Notes under the pieces: model-generated
The model's input: the letters and a program-made list of their open reading frames with translations, nothing else
Databases searched by the model: none
Told to the model about the DNA's origin: nothing
Source: Anagrus nilaparvatae
Lineage: Eukaryota > Arthropoda > Insecta > Hymenoptera > Mymaridae
DNA: 64,000 bases
Direction of reading: 5' to 3'
Assembly (NCBI GenBank): GCA_022575985.1
Contig: JAKSXM010000246.1
Span: forward strand, 12,046,001 to 12,110,000
In this document: in pieces, positions 47,861 through 60,389 of the stretch
Numbering within the stretch: position 1 is the stretch's first letter
Layout: every line of letters begins with the position of its first letter
Translations under genes and position numbers: made by a program

Positions 47861-50800
47861 CACAGGTGAAAATTTTAACGTATCTAGATACGTATCTGGA
47901 TACGTATCCGAATACGTATCTAGATACGTATCTAGGTACGTATCTAGATACGTATCCAGATACGTATCCAGATACGTATCCAGATACGTAGCCATTTCGT
48001 TTTAGGTTATTTTTTTTTAAACTTTAATTACTCTTGCAAAAAAGAGTAATTGAGCATGAAATTGAGTAATAATCACAAAAATCTTTGCTATAAGTATTAA
48101 TTTACCCCTATCAAAAGACTTTAAATTTTTTCGGGACTTTTTTTCTTTTTTTTTTTAAGTTATAAAAGTTTTTTTAATATTTTAAATACTGTACAATTGT
48201 CTAACTTAATTTTTAGTACTATCAAAATAATTGCTTAGTAAACTACTTGGGTATCGAGGACTTTGGTTAAATAAAATGTAAAATTGAATTAATGAAAACA
48301 ATTTAAATTTTTTATTTAAAAAAGAAACAAACATAAATACAGTTTTATTTCTTGATGCGAATTCAAAGCATTTTCTTGAATTTTTTCTGAAGACCAAATT
48401 TATACTCATAAATTTACTAGCCTGCAATACATTGCCACAAAGTTACATCTCATCCTTGACCACATGGGTTAGTTTCCTGTAAAACCTAAAGTACAGACAA
48501 TATTTATTCATTCATAAATTTAGTATTACCAGAATAAAAAATACATTAAAGAAAAAAAAATCCGGTTGCAGCTACCGGAATTCCGGTTGTGGCAGATGGA
48601 TTTTTTTTTTAACGATTGCAAATGTCTTTAAAATGTAAAGAAAATTTAAAAAATATTATTTTTATGCATTTAAAAAGCGAGTAACGTGGCATGATAAATC
48701 ATTAAAAAAAACTTTTCTTGTGATTCTTTGATAAAAGATTTAAAAAAATTTTTTTCTATCTTTTCTTTACATTTTATGACATTTGCAACCATTTAAAATA
48801 AAAAAAAATCCGGTTGGCGCTACCGGAATTCGGGTAGCGGTAACCGGATTTTTTTTTCAGTGTCGTATATTTACAGATCGTGGCCAGAAAAAAAAACAAT
48901 GGTCCAGATCGCACGTAAATTACCTGGTGCAATCTGGGGCATTCCCTTTTTTTGGCCAAGGGCCATATAAAATTTTAATACCTTGCTACCAGTTACGAGC
49001 TTTAAACGTAAAGGGTAGAACCAGCTGAAAGGTACAGCTCTTACAAAATGACCTTCGCCAACCAAGTTTTTGTATAAAATATAATTTCTCCCAACTTTTA
49101 AGTTTTTATAGCTACTTTTTGGTAATAAATTTATAAAAAATAAAAATTCGAATTCGCCTGGAAAGAATACCATGATTAAAAAAAAAAAATCATCTTTTTT
49201 CGATGAAATATTGTCACGATATCGTGAAATAAAAAATTTACTATTTTTACCTGTTGAAAATTGAAATATTTCGAAAAACCTATAAAACCTTGAAAAAATA
49301 GTTCAATCTGTCATTATTCATCGTAAAAAAAAAAGTTTTAGACAATTCTGAAGTGCCAATTTTTAGTAGCCAGGATTCTAAAATTCGTGATTAGCAACCC
49401 CAAAAACCTTTAGGGACCCAGTTTGGATGCTCAAAGAACGAAAATAGCAAAAATAGCCCTTTTTGGGGGTAGTTTTAGCTAATTTAAAGTGAAGCCACCC
49501 CAATTTCTGTACAAAATTACCCCCGAATTCGTGGTCAGCAATCCAAAAAACCTATACTGGACCAAATCTGGTGGTTCTCAGTATACTTACACCCCCACCC
49601 CCCCCCCCCCCCCCTATATTTTGACTGGAGTATAATAAAAGAATGTCTTAAATCAAAAATATTTAAAATAAGAGAATTTTTTTATTTTTTGACAATAAAA
49701 AGTAAAAAAAAAAATTATAAAGAATTATAAACAAGCTAAGATTTTTTTATGTCAGGCACGATAACATATTTATTGAGTCTTTTCTCTTTAATAACATTGA
49801 TGGGATCTATTACACCCTCTTAAACTTAAAAATATTATTGATTATCACCCAACAAGGCAATATAAGCATATAGAGCATCGAAATGACTGGGGACCAAATT
49901 CCTTCATAAGTTGGACAATTTAAAGACTTTTCCGTTTTTTGACCTGACAAACTTATAAGGAACGATTTCATCTATGTATTGCATACATATGGTGATCGTG
50001 CCTAAAAAATTGTGGTATCAGGACAAGAAATACAGGTATGTTCCAAATTTACCTGAGGTCTTGGCTTAAAACGTTTTATAAACCAAGATCTTAGATAAAT
50101 TTGGAAAAGAACTAAAATTAATTGCAACTAAATTTAGTACCTTTACAACTGCAGGCAATCCAATGTTTGTCTATTTTTTAAAAGTATACAGGGTTTTTAT
50201 TGATCATTATTTTTAAACAGTAAACAACTTGTTTTTAGAAATTGATTTTAATAAAGAAACTATATTGTTATACTAACTGATAAGATTTCACTGATTTAGG
50301 TTTAGTAACATTAAAATTAAATTTTTGTTAACGCTTCAAGTAAAAAAGTTTTCACATATATTATTAAATTTAAACGGTTTAAAGAGTGTGTAACTTAACA
50401 TTAAAGAATCAGGAAATTTATTAAACAAATTATTAAAAAGAATTTATATTTTACCTGATTTTAATCTTTAAGCTTGTTCTGGATGATGAAGGAAGTTCTG
50501 GAAATTAAGTGATGCAGTTTCTAGTTACAACTAATTTGCTTCCGATGAAACCTTGTCTCTAAGTTGCATTGAAGTCGCTGCAGACTTAGAAATATCTGTG
50601 TCGAGTATCGAGTAAACCCTTAGATTATGTGGTTAAAGTAACTATAGAAAAAAAATAAATTAAAATATTTTAAATAAATTTTAAATATTAAAAGATAATT
50701 TAATTGGTTACATTTTATTGTTTCAGTTTCAGTGGGATCAGCTTAACTCCTATACAGATGAACCTGAACAATTTTATAACCTGTAAATTATAATAAAGAC

Positions 50801-53800
50801 ACAAAGAAAACATATTTCTTTTTTAAAATAATAGACTAAAAGGAATTTAATACTTATCTGAAACTGCTGTTTATGAATTCTGGCCTTATTTTTTTCATTT
50901 GAAACAGTATTATTCTCTTTTGAAAACAAATTTTCATGCATCTGAGTATACAAAATTTTTTGGATTTTTATACGTTGCAGATTAAACCTGGATTAAACTA
51001 AAGAGTAATAATTATTCTATAAAACTAATAATTCTTGATTTTAATTGAATTTTGAACACATAAAATAATTAAAACTTAAGTTACTTAAAATTATATGAAA
51101 CTTAAAAAATAAAAAAAAATTGTAGTATAAAGAAACTTTTAGAAATCAAGTATCAAGTAGCAAAAAAACTATTAAACTAAATAACGTGCTGCGCTGCTCC
51201 CCCTGGCCGCTCTGCTGCGCGCGGCTTACACATAACCAGCAACTAACATGTGGTTGAAGAAAGTTTTTAGTTTTATAATTTTAAGTATTATTATGTTTTT
51301 TTTAATTTATTTAAGTTTAATTATTGTGTTCAAAATTCAATTAAAATCAAGAATTATTAGTTTTATAGAATAATTATTACTCTTTAGTTTAATCTGCAAC
51401 GTATAAAAATCCAAAAAATTTTGTATACTCAGATGCATGAAAATTTGTTTTCAAAAGAGAATAATACTGTTTCAAATGAAAAAAATAAGGCCAGAATTCA
51501 TAAACAGCAGTTTCAGATAAGTATTAAATTCCTTTTAGTCTATTATTTTAAAAAAGAAATATGTTTTCTTTGTGTCTTTATTATAATTTACAGGTTATAA
51601 AATTGTTCAGGTTCATCTGTATAGGAGTTAAGCTGATCCCACTGAAACTGAAACAATAAAATGTAACCAATTAAATTATCTTTTAATATTTAAAATTTAT
51701 TTAAAATATTTTAATTTATTTTTTTTCTATAGTTACTTTAACCACATAATCTAAGGGTTTACTCGATACTCGACACAGATATTTCTAAGTCTGCAGCGAC
51801 TTCAATGCAACTTAGAGACAAGGTTTCATCGGAAGCAAATTAGTTGTAACTAGAAACTGCATCACTTAATTTCCAGAACTTCCTTCATCATCCAGAACAA
51901 GCTTAAAGATTAAAATCAGGTAAAATATAAATTCTTTTTAATAATTTGTTTAATAAATTTCCTGATTCTTTAATGTTAAGTTACACACTCTTTAAACCGT
52001 TTAAATTTAATAATATATGTGAAAACTTTTTTACTTGAAGCGTTAACAAAAATTTAATTTTAATGTTACTAAACCTAAATCAGTGAAATCTTATCAGTTA
52101 GTATAACAATATAGTTTCTTTATTAAAATCAATTTCTAAAAACAAGTTGTTTACTGTTTAAAAATAATGATCAATAAAAACCCTGTATACTTTTAAAAAA
52201 TAGACAAACATTGGATTGCCTGCAGTTGTAAAGGTACTAAATTTAGTTGCAATTAATTTTAGTTCTTTTCCAAATTTATCTAAGATCTTGGTTTATAAAA
52301 CGTTTTAAGCCAAGACCTCAGGTAAATTTGGAACATACCTGTATTTCTTGTCCTGATACCACAATTTTTTAGGCACGATCACCATATGTATGCAATACAT
52401 AGATGAAATCGTTCCTTATAAGTTTGTCAGGTCAAAAAACGGAAAAGTCTTTAAATTGTCCAACTTATGAAGGAATTTGGTCCCCAGTCATTTCGATGCT
52501 CTATATGCTTATATTGCCTTGTTGGGTGATAATCAATAATATTTTTAAGTTTAAGAGGGTGTAATAGATCCCATCAATGTTATTAAAGAGAAAAGACTCA
52601 ATAAATATGTTATCGTGCCTGACATAAAAAAATCTTAGCTTGTTTATAATTCTTTATAATTTTTTTTTTTACTTTTTATTGTCAAAAAATAAAAAAATTC
52701 TCTTATTTTAAATATTTTTGATTTAAGACATTCTTTTATTATACTCCAGTCAAAATATAGGGGGGGGGGGGTGGGGGTGTAAGTATACTGAGAACCACCA
52801 GATTTGGTCCAGTATAGGTTTTTTGGATTGCTGACCACGAATTCGGGGGTAATTTTGTACAGAAATTGGGGTGGCTTCACTTTAAATTAGCTAAAACTAC
52901 CCCCAAAAAGGGCTATTTTTGCTATTTTCGTTCTTTGAGCATCCAAACTGGGTCCCTAAAGGTTTTTGGGGTTGCTAATCACGAATTTTAGAATCCTGGC
53001 TACTAAAAATTGGCACTTCAGAATTGTCTAAAACTTTTTTTTTTACGATGAATAATGACAGATTGAACTATTTTTTCAAGGTTTTATAGGTTTTTCGAAA
53101 TATTTCAATTTTCAACAGGTAAAAATAGTAAATTTTTTATTTCACGATATCGTGACAATATTTCATCGAAAAAAGATGATTTTTTTTTTTTAATCATGGT
53201 ATTCTTTCCAGGCGAATTCGAATTTTTATTTTTTATAAATTTATTACCAAAAAGTAGCTATAAAAACTTAAAAGTTGGGAGAAATTATATTTTATACAAA
53301 AACTTGGTTGGCGAAGGTCATTTTGTAAGAGCTGTACCTTTCAGCTGGTTCTACCCTTTACGTTTAAAGCTCGTAACTGGTAGCAAGGTATTAAAATTTT
53401 ATATGGCCCTTGGCCAAAAAAAGGGAATGCCCCAGATTGCACCAGGTAATTTACGTGCGATCTGGACCATTGTTTTTTTTTCTGGCCACGATCTGTAAAT
53501 ATACGACACTGAAAAAAAAATCCGGTTACCGCTACCCGAATTCCGGTAGCGCCAACCGGATTTTTTTTTATTTTAAATGGTTGCAAATGTCATAAAATGT
53601 AAAGAAAAGATAGAAAAAAATTTTTTTAAATCTTTTATCAAAGAATCACAAGAAAAGTTTTTTTTAATGATTTATCATGCCACGTTACTCGCTTTTTAAA
53701 TGCATAAAAATAATATTTTTTAAATTTTCTTTACATTTTAAAGACATTTGCAATCGTTAAAAAAAAAATCCATCTGCCACAACCGGAATTCCGGTAGCTG

Positions 53801-54508
53801 CAACCGGATTTTTTTTTCTTTAATGTATTTTTTATTCTGGTAATACTAAATTTATGAATGAATAAATATTGTCTGTACTTTAGGTTTTACAGGAAACTAA
53901 CCCATGTGGTCAAGGATGAGATGTAACTTTGTGGCAATGTATTGCAGGCTAGTAAATTTATGAGTATAAATTTGGTCTTCAGAAAAAATTCAAGAAAATG
54001 CTTTGAATTCGCATCAAGAAATAAAACTGTATTTATGTTTGTTTCTTTTTTAAATAAAAAATTTAAATTGTTTTCATTAATTCAATTTTACATTTTATTT
54101 AACCAAAGTCCTCGATACCCAAGTAGTTTACTAAGCAATTATTTTGATAGTACTAAAAATTAAGTTAGACAATTGTACAGTATTTAAAATATTAAAAAAA
54201 CTTTTATAACTTAAAAAAAAAAAGAAAAAAAGTCCCGAAAAAATTTAAAGTCTTTTGATAGGGGTAAATTAATACTTATAGCAAAGATTTTTGTGATTAT
54301 TACTCAATTTCATGCTCAATTACTCTTTTTTGCAAGAGTAATTAAAGTTTAAAAAAAAATAACCTAAAACGAAATGGCTACGTATCTGGATACGTATCTG
54401 GATACGTATCTGGATACGTATCTAGATACGTACCTAGATACGTATCTAGATACGTATTCGGATACGTATCCAGATACGTATCTAGATACGTTAAAATTTT
54501 CACCTGTG
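47861..54508. mobile_element. 6,648-bp foldback flanked by TC, ends CACAGGTGAAAATTTT
   Basis: The two arms of about 3.25 kb are mirror images around 51184.5, with a divergent centre of about 180 bp (51120-51300). TC flanks the element at 47859-47860 and 54509-54510. IR-A (around 19308) is the empty site. The ends carry about nine 12-bp units TACGTATC(Y)(R)GA at 47878-47990, mirrored at 54379-54491. The arms contain a CACTGAAAAAAA family unit, a hairpin repeat, a C/G tract and the 'aggcacgatcacc' repeat. No transposase-like protein is encoded; short mirrored ORFs are by-products. Confidence 0.92.
51120..51300. other. GC-rich loop of the 6.6-kb foldback
   Basis: A stretch at 51186-51232 is strongly GC-rich (CTGCGCTGCTCC and CTGCTGCGCGCGGC) against AT-rich arms. 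It is the only part of the element that is not mirrored. Confidence 0.6.
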
Positions 54509-55290
54509 TCGTCAAGGTAATCAAAAAATTAAAGAAATTTCTAGAATAGCATCAACAGATCCCTCCTTAGATCTGGGAATTTTATCCTGTGATAAAATTT
54601 TTGTTTTATTTGATGATTTTTCAGAAAAGATCAGGAAAAATAATGAAATCACAAGTAAAATAAAATTTGAAATAAAAGATTTCAATATATTTCATTCATA
54701 TATCGCTATATCATTTAATAATAATTCTCCGTTTCGAAATAAGTTTGATAAGATTTACCGAAGAATGCTCGAAGCAGGTTTGGATATAAAATGGCAGTCT
54801 GATTTCGAGAATTTTCATAAAATTGAGAAGAGTATTGAAAAAGGTAGGAATACTAATGAAAGAAATGATGATTCTATTTCAATTCTTATTGCAATAATGC
54901 TTGCTGGAATTGTAATTTCTTTTTTTGTATTATTTGCTGAATGCATTTGGTACTATTACTTATCGAAAAAATTACCAAAGAAATTTAAATTTTTAAAATT
55001 AAGGGTAACAAAGCAAAATATACAAAATCGAAAAATTAAGATACAAAAAGTGAAAGTTAAGCCTCGTAAAGTATTAAATAACTTTTTGTCAAAAAAATCC
55101 AAAACAAATAAATTTTTTAAAATTAGAGCGAAAAATGAGAATATGAATAATCTAAAAATGAAAATTCTCAAAATAAAAGTTAAGCCTCGAACAGCACTTG
55201 TCACTCATCTTGTGTAAAATAATGTGTATCAAAAATTTATTTTTAGAGTTTATGTTATTAATTAAGTTATTTAAGTTTTATGTTGCTGCC

Positions 55291-56369
55291 CTAGTAGAAA
55301 AAGCCTCCTTCCTCATAACCTTCTACTTAACGTACCAGGGAACATTCCATACAATATTCCGTGGAAGGTTATATTTGAATGTTTTGAATTGGAAGGTTCC
55401 GTGGAATGTTTTATGACACGTTCTGTATAACGTGAAATAAAAAAAATTTTAGAAGGACCAGCTGAAAAATTAAAAAAAAAAAATTTGTCGGTCATTGGTT
55501 ACCTGCAATTTGTGAAACCACTCCTATTTTACGTTTCCTGATGCTTACTTTTGAGATACGGCTGCTCCAAAATTGGATTTTTCAAGTCTTTTTTTATTCA
55601 GATTTCCAAGTTAACCTAAAACACTTCATAACTATAATGAAACTTTTGATATACACATGTGATTGGGAAAAATTTGTATTTTTACCTGAACTATTAAAAA
55701 AAAAATTTTGTTTTTCCATTTCGACTAACTTCCAAATTTTTCCTCTTTATCAGCAGCTATCAAACATCCAGAAAATTTGTTTCACCATGATTACTTTTAC
55801 TTTTTTCTCCAAAGGGTCCTATTGATGTCCTGAAAATCCTGGAAAGTGATATGCCATGATCGGTCCAAAATTCTAAATTTTGGCTCTTCCGCTTACCTAA
55901 AAATTTATAAAAATGTTAAATATTGAAGCATAAAATTTTGAAAAAACTAAATTTAACCTTATCAATATGTTTCTTATGGTAAATCCTCACTATCAGGACC
56001 ACATGAAAATATAGCAGCATATAACTAGGCTCATTTAACATTCCTGATGCTGAATCATCTAAGATCAAACTTGCGTTAACATCCAAAAATGGAAAAAATC
56101 TGTAAACAAATGCTGATAGTTATAAATTACTACTAAAATAATTATAAGATATTAAAAAATACTAAATAATTCTTAAATTAACTTACTAATTATGTTTATT
56201 ATTATTTTTTATTAATAAATTTTCACGTTATACAGAACGTTTCATGAAATATTCCACGGAACCTTCCAATTCAAAACATTCAAATATAACCTTCCATGGA
56301 ATGTTGTATGGAACGTTCCCTGGCAGGTTAAGTAGAAGGTTATGGAGGGAAGGAGGCTTTTTCTACTAG
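55291..56369. mobile_element. 1.08-kb inverted-repeat element in the 3' flank of IR-B
   Basis: The ends CTAGTAGAAAAAGCCTCC are inverted, and the arms run about 150 bp (55291-55440 and 56220-56369). It interrupts the 3' flank where IR-A reads 'gttgctgaaaaggtcag'. The target duplication is not clean. The interior has an open stretch of 94 codons (55541-55825) with no recognised domain. Confidence 0.7.
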
Positions 56370-56444
56370 AATGAAAAGATCAGCAAATATGTCTGTGTTT
56401 TTTTCTTTATTTCTGGCATTAGTTTTACAAGCCTTGTAACTGTC

Positions 56445-57010
56445 AGAATTCTGAAGATCCACAGTGAAGACTGGTCGTTTCTTACTGATATTGGTTTACT
56501 TTTGGGAGTAACTATAATAATGAACTTTAGGATCAAAAATTATTTTTGTAAATTATTCAATTTTTCAATCGTCTGAAATTATTTCTTTCTTGACCGACAT
56601 TAGTTTTTTAAAGCACGATCTTTAATGATTGAAACTATTAAAGAGATTTTTGACCAAAATATGCCTGTTTACCATGGATTCGTCAAAGAATAAAGAGACA
56701 TTTTTAATAAAAGAAATAAAACTAAAATTGATAAAAAATAATTGAAAAAAAAAATTTTCTAGCAAAATTAAATATATTTTTACTTTTTAATGATTTTTGA
56801 TTTACATAATTTGATCAATAAAAATTAAATTATTAAAAATTATCGAAGCTTGTTTTGATGTTAAACGGAAATCTGATTATAATTATTTTAATCAATTTGA
56901 AAAAAAATATACAGCTAAAGTGTATCTCAATGAAAATGAAAATACTTTGGTTTTAACTCTTATCATAAGTATTTCTGTTAGATTCTTTAATTAAAATTAA
57001 GCAAAATTTG
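56445..57010 (+). pseudogene. decayed IR fragment (pore to TM3)
   Basis: With frameshifts and stops ignored, the order is EDWSFLTDIGLLLGVTIIMN (aligns to the pore/TM2 part of IR-A), ETIKEIFDQNMPVY, and then DVKRKSDYNYFNQFEKKYT followed by NENENTLVLTLIISI (TM3 start). At least four stops. A second, similar copy is at 62400-63850. Confidence 0.68.
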
Positions 57011-57014
57011 AAAA

Positions 57015-57360
57015 ACTGATTTAATTATTTTTAAGCTTTCAATATTGTATTATTTTTATATTATTATTTATTTGTTGTATATTTAGTAGCTATGTTTGCT
57101 TGTAATTATTAATTTAAAAAATTTATTTATACTGTTAGTATTGGTTTTATAAGAGATTTGTGTAATGATCAATTAATTTTTGTTAGTTTAACCATGGTTG
57201 ATTGTATTTTATTGCAATAAAATATAGTTAATATTAACACAAAATTTTTAACAAGATTTTAAAGTTGTTTTATTTGACACATAGTAAAATTTTTCCATAA
57301 TATTAAATTAAATTTTATATACAATAAGAACATTTTCGCAAAAAACCTAAAGTTCAAATC
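57015..57360. other. AT-rich DNA, nothing recognised
   Basis: No gene or repeat recognised. Confidence 0.4.
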
Positions 57361-57364
57361 TGTA

Positions 57365-57495
57365 GCTGACAAGGGGAGTTCAATACATTTGGAACACCAA
57401 ATTACACCAAATGGTTATGAATAAGTTTATTATTTTGAAAAAATGTGCCGACTACCCTCTGTTGATTCCAAAGGGCCTTCTGGACCTAGAAACGT
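57365..57495. repeat. inverted partner of the repeat at 1-130
   Basis: See the entry at 1-130. The two copies lie 57 kb apart in opposite orientation. Confidence 0.6.
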
Positions 57496-57499
57496 AGCT

Positions 57500-59075
57500 T
57501 TCAATGTTACAAAATAGGTTTTTTTGGTAATTTTAAATGAAACGCTAAAACCTCACAAGTTGACTAAAACTTTTCTGGTTGGTCCCATTTTTTATTTACT
57601 GCAAAATTTGTAATTTCCGTCGAAAATGGGTTTTATAAGCCTCAAAATAATTCCTTACGCTTCAAGTTTACAAAAATTTTTTACACTACCTTTTTCCGTT
57701 TTTTGTTAACCAGATATGATAATTTCAAGTTGCAGTTTTATTTTATTGATTTTTTAAAAAAGCTCATTTTTAATGTTAACTTTGAATAACCATTTCTTTT
57801 AAAAACGACTCAAGAAATTAAGACGAGTAAAAAATTTTTCTAAATTTGAAGCTTGTGGAAATTGTTAGTGACCTGTAAAACCCACTTTTGTCAGAAATTA
57901 CCAATTTGGCAGCACGTTTCTTTGAAGAAAATGGGAGTTTTCGTAAAAAATAGAAAAATCTTTTCCAAAATGGCAAATAATTACCTAGAGGCAGTTTTGA
58001 GTAAAATAAACTTGTAAAAAGTAACCTGACATACATTGTTACTTCTATTTAAATTTTGTTATGCTTTTTACCGTAGTAAATTCATTGATTTTTTCATTTT
58101 TCTGTCTCTATTTATTTATTTTTATTGACATAAAATTACTACTTTTTCGATCATACTAGACTACAAACTACTTTTTTTTTCATTAAAAAAGAAAAAATAA
58201 ATCCTAAGAAAAAATAAAATACATTTTCGGATCTTTTTTAATAGTGACTAACTTTTCTGAATTTTTCGTTTATTTGTGCATTTTTAACGTATACGATCTT
58301 AATCTTAACGTATCATTGAAAATTTTAGTTTTACTTTTTTTTTATTTTACTTAGCAAAAGTATAATATTGAAGCAATTCAAGAGGCGTTCCTAAGACCGG
58401 ATAAGATTTACTTATACGTCGGAAAAATTTATTTGAAGAAAAACGTCAAAACTTTAATATTTTTTATAAGGCTAGTAGATGTTTTCAAAATTTTAAAATT
58501 TTCTCGAAATCTTAATCTTCCAACTGTTATTTTCCTGTTGGTTTCAAGTTAAAGATTAAAATTGGAGCCGTCGATCGAAAGTTTTTTTATGCCATGTGAA
58601 ACTGATTATCAAGAAAAACTTCTTAACTTTTTTCTTAAACTTACACAGCGACTTAGTAATATAAAACTGAAGAAGAGGTAGGGGAGAGTCCCGTAATTCA
58701 ATTAAAATTCCCCCTTTTACTTTTTCTGGGTAAATAAGAATTTACCCTCTTTTGCTTTTCAATAACAAATGAAAATTTATTGTAAAAATATTTCCAAAAA
58801 ATGGAAATTTAAATAAAATAAAACGAATAAATGAAACAAATAAATAATTACACGAAATAATAAATGATTATTTCTAAATAGTACATTTTACCAAGGGAGC
58901 AAAAAAAAAGAATGGCCTAGATCGCACGTTAATTAGCATCCATGGTGAAGTCGAGGTTGGTAAACTTTTTCTCCCATGGACAAAAAAAAAAATTTTCTCA
59001 ACGGGGAGAATACGTGTTTTTTTCGATCTGGTTGCGGGTTAAAACTATAAACTTATCGGTATTTCAGTTTCACAG
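57500..59075. other. no gene recognised
   Basis: AT-rich. A part of the small hairpin repeat ('gatcgcacgttaatta') lies near 58918-58935. Short open stretches such as 57818-58036 have no motif. Confidence 0.4.
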
Positions 59076-59080
59076 TCAAT

Positions 59081-59227
59081 GTTAAAGGCCTCGACAGATG
59101 CTCGCGCACCGCACCGTACCGAGAGATCGGAAACCAATCAAATATTGGTACGCTTCGATACGCCAAATTTGATTGGCTTTCCAACCTCTCGGTACCGTAC
59201 GGTACACGCATCTGTCGAAACCTTAAC
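59081..59227. mobile_element. 147-bp hairpin MITE
   Basis: GTTAAAGGCCTCGACAGATG pairs with the complement at the right end, and CACCGTACCGAGAG with CTCTCGGTACCGTACGG inside. Loop of about 20 bases near 59145. High GC for this window. Confidence 0.7.
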
Positions 59228-59444
59228 CTACAACCTTTATATAAATAATAGGATATAAATCGAGTAATATAAGCTTTTTGAAAACGAGACGTTTCTTGTG
59301 CACCAAAATTAATAGTTTAATAGATTTCAAAAACAAAAATAACGGAAAAAAACATTAATAAATAAATGAAACTCATTAATAATTTTTTATTGCTGATATA
59401 TTCATTCCTGCACGAAGTGCAGTTGAATCTAGTATTAGAAAATG

Positions 59445-60090
59445 AAAACTTATAACCGAGTTTGTGTAAACACAACATAAATTCATAGAGCATGTTTACT
59501 TTCAACTGAGTGAGGGCTAGGTATATAATGCAAATGTTACGCAACGTTACAATACATTTTTCTAATATTATGATTTGTAATTATCACCTTACTAGATTTT
59601 AATATTCTAAACCCAAACTATTCTGATTCCCTAAACGCGCGCTATTCTAGGTCCCTTAATAAAAATTAATTGAAAATCCTAAGATAGAATTATTCCAAGT
59701 TCCTAAATCGATATTATTCTAAGTCAATAAACCTGTATTACCAATCTTGCTAATTTTTCGCCGTTGTTTTATTATAAAGCGTTCATTACTCAAAACTGGC
59801 CTTCCAAAAATGAATGCAACTTTCAAAATCGTTTTCAGTGACCAAAGATTCCTACGTTTCACTGCGGTGCATCCATTCTAGTGCTGATAAAATTTTTGGA
59901 TGCATTTAACATTGCTAGCGCCTTGACTAAAGTTCCGAAGCCCAGATTTTTCGAAGTCCCTAAATTGAAATTATTCTAAATCTCATTTTAGCCCCCCCCA
60001 CACTTAAAACAGACAAATTTGATCCCCCCCCCCCCACTTAATTTTCAAGTTCCGATGTACCCCTTCCCTATAATCATGTTCCATGTTAAT
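59445..60090. mobile_element. element with the palindrome-type end and C-tracts
   Basis: The first 100 bases match the outer end of the 13.4-kb palindrome (ACTTATAACCGAGTTTGTG against ACTTATAACTGGTTTGTG, then 'gtaaacacaac', 'gagg/gagggctaggtat'). The right part has 'agtccctaaat' phrases and C-runs as in 8340-8520, and ends near 'atcatgttccatg'. No coding capacity. Confidence 0.6.
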
Positions 60091-60311
60091 AATGATCATT
60101 TTTATACAGAAAATATTTATATGGTATAAAATTTTTACCCTCCTTAGTCTTATTTATTTTAATTTATTCTATATCTTATTTTTTATTTTGTGTATTCAAT
60201 TTATTAAATTTTCTATTGTCTTCTTTATATATTTTAGTTTTTATTTATTTAATATTCTGAATAAAAATTGTACTCGTTAATTGTATGTTTGATAAATAAA
60301 GAAATTATTTT

Positions 60312-60370
60312 TGTACACTGAAAAAAAATTCCGGTTACCACAAACGGATTTTTTTTACATCAAATGAAAA
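60312..60370. repeat. CACTGAAAAAAA family fragment
   Basis: A short piece with CACTGAAAAAAAATTCCGG, as in the other copies of the family. Confidence 0.5.
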
Positions 60371-60389
60371 TTAAGACGTATAATATATC

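Larger units (their letters stand above)
46570..55217 (+). pseudogene. divergent ionotropic receptor (IR-B) cut by a 6.6-kb palindrome
   Basis: It is a close paralogue of IR-A. 46570-47860 encodes the signal peptide, extracellular part, TM1, pore and TM2. 54511-55217 encodes the S2-like lobe, TM3 and the Lys-rich tail. Removal of 47861-54510 (element plus one TC) gives an uninterrupted frame that lines up with IR-A at LKYMS/RQGN. As it stands, translation runs past residue 430 into the element's 12-bp repeats. That adds about 41 residues of YLDT-like repeats (to 47991), and S2 and TM3 are lost. There are no other stops, so the insertion is recent, or the gene is polymorphic for it. Confidence 0.8.

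Noticed and set aside
48206..54163. Mirrored short ORFs inside the 6.6-kb palindrome (60-100 codons)
   Set aside because: They appear in pairs only because the arms are reverse complements. They have no conserved motif and run through homopolymers and repeats.
47861..54510. The 6.6-kb foldback being spliced out as an intron (CAG|GTGAAA donor at its start, AAG acceptor after its end)
   Set aside because: Joining the CAG at 47865 to the AAG near 54516 leaves a frame different from IR-A, so splicing there would not restore the receptor.
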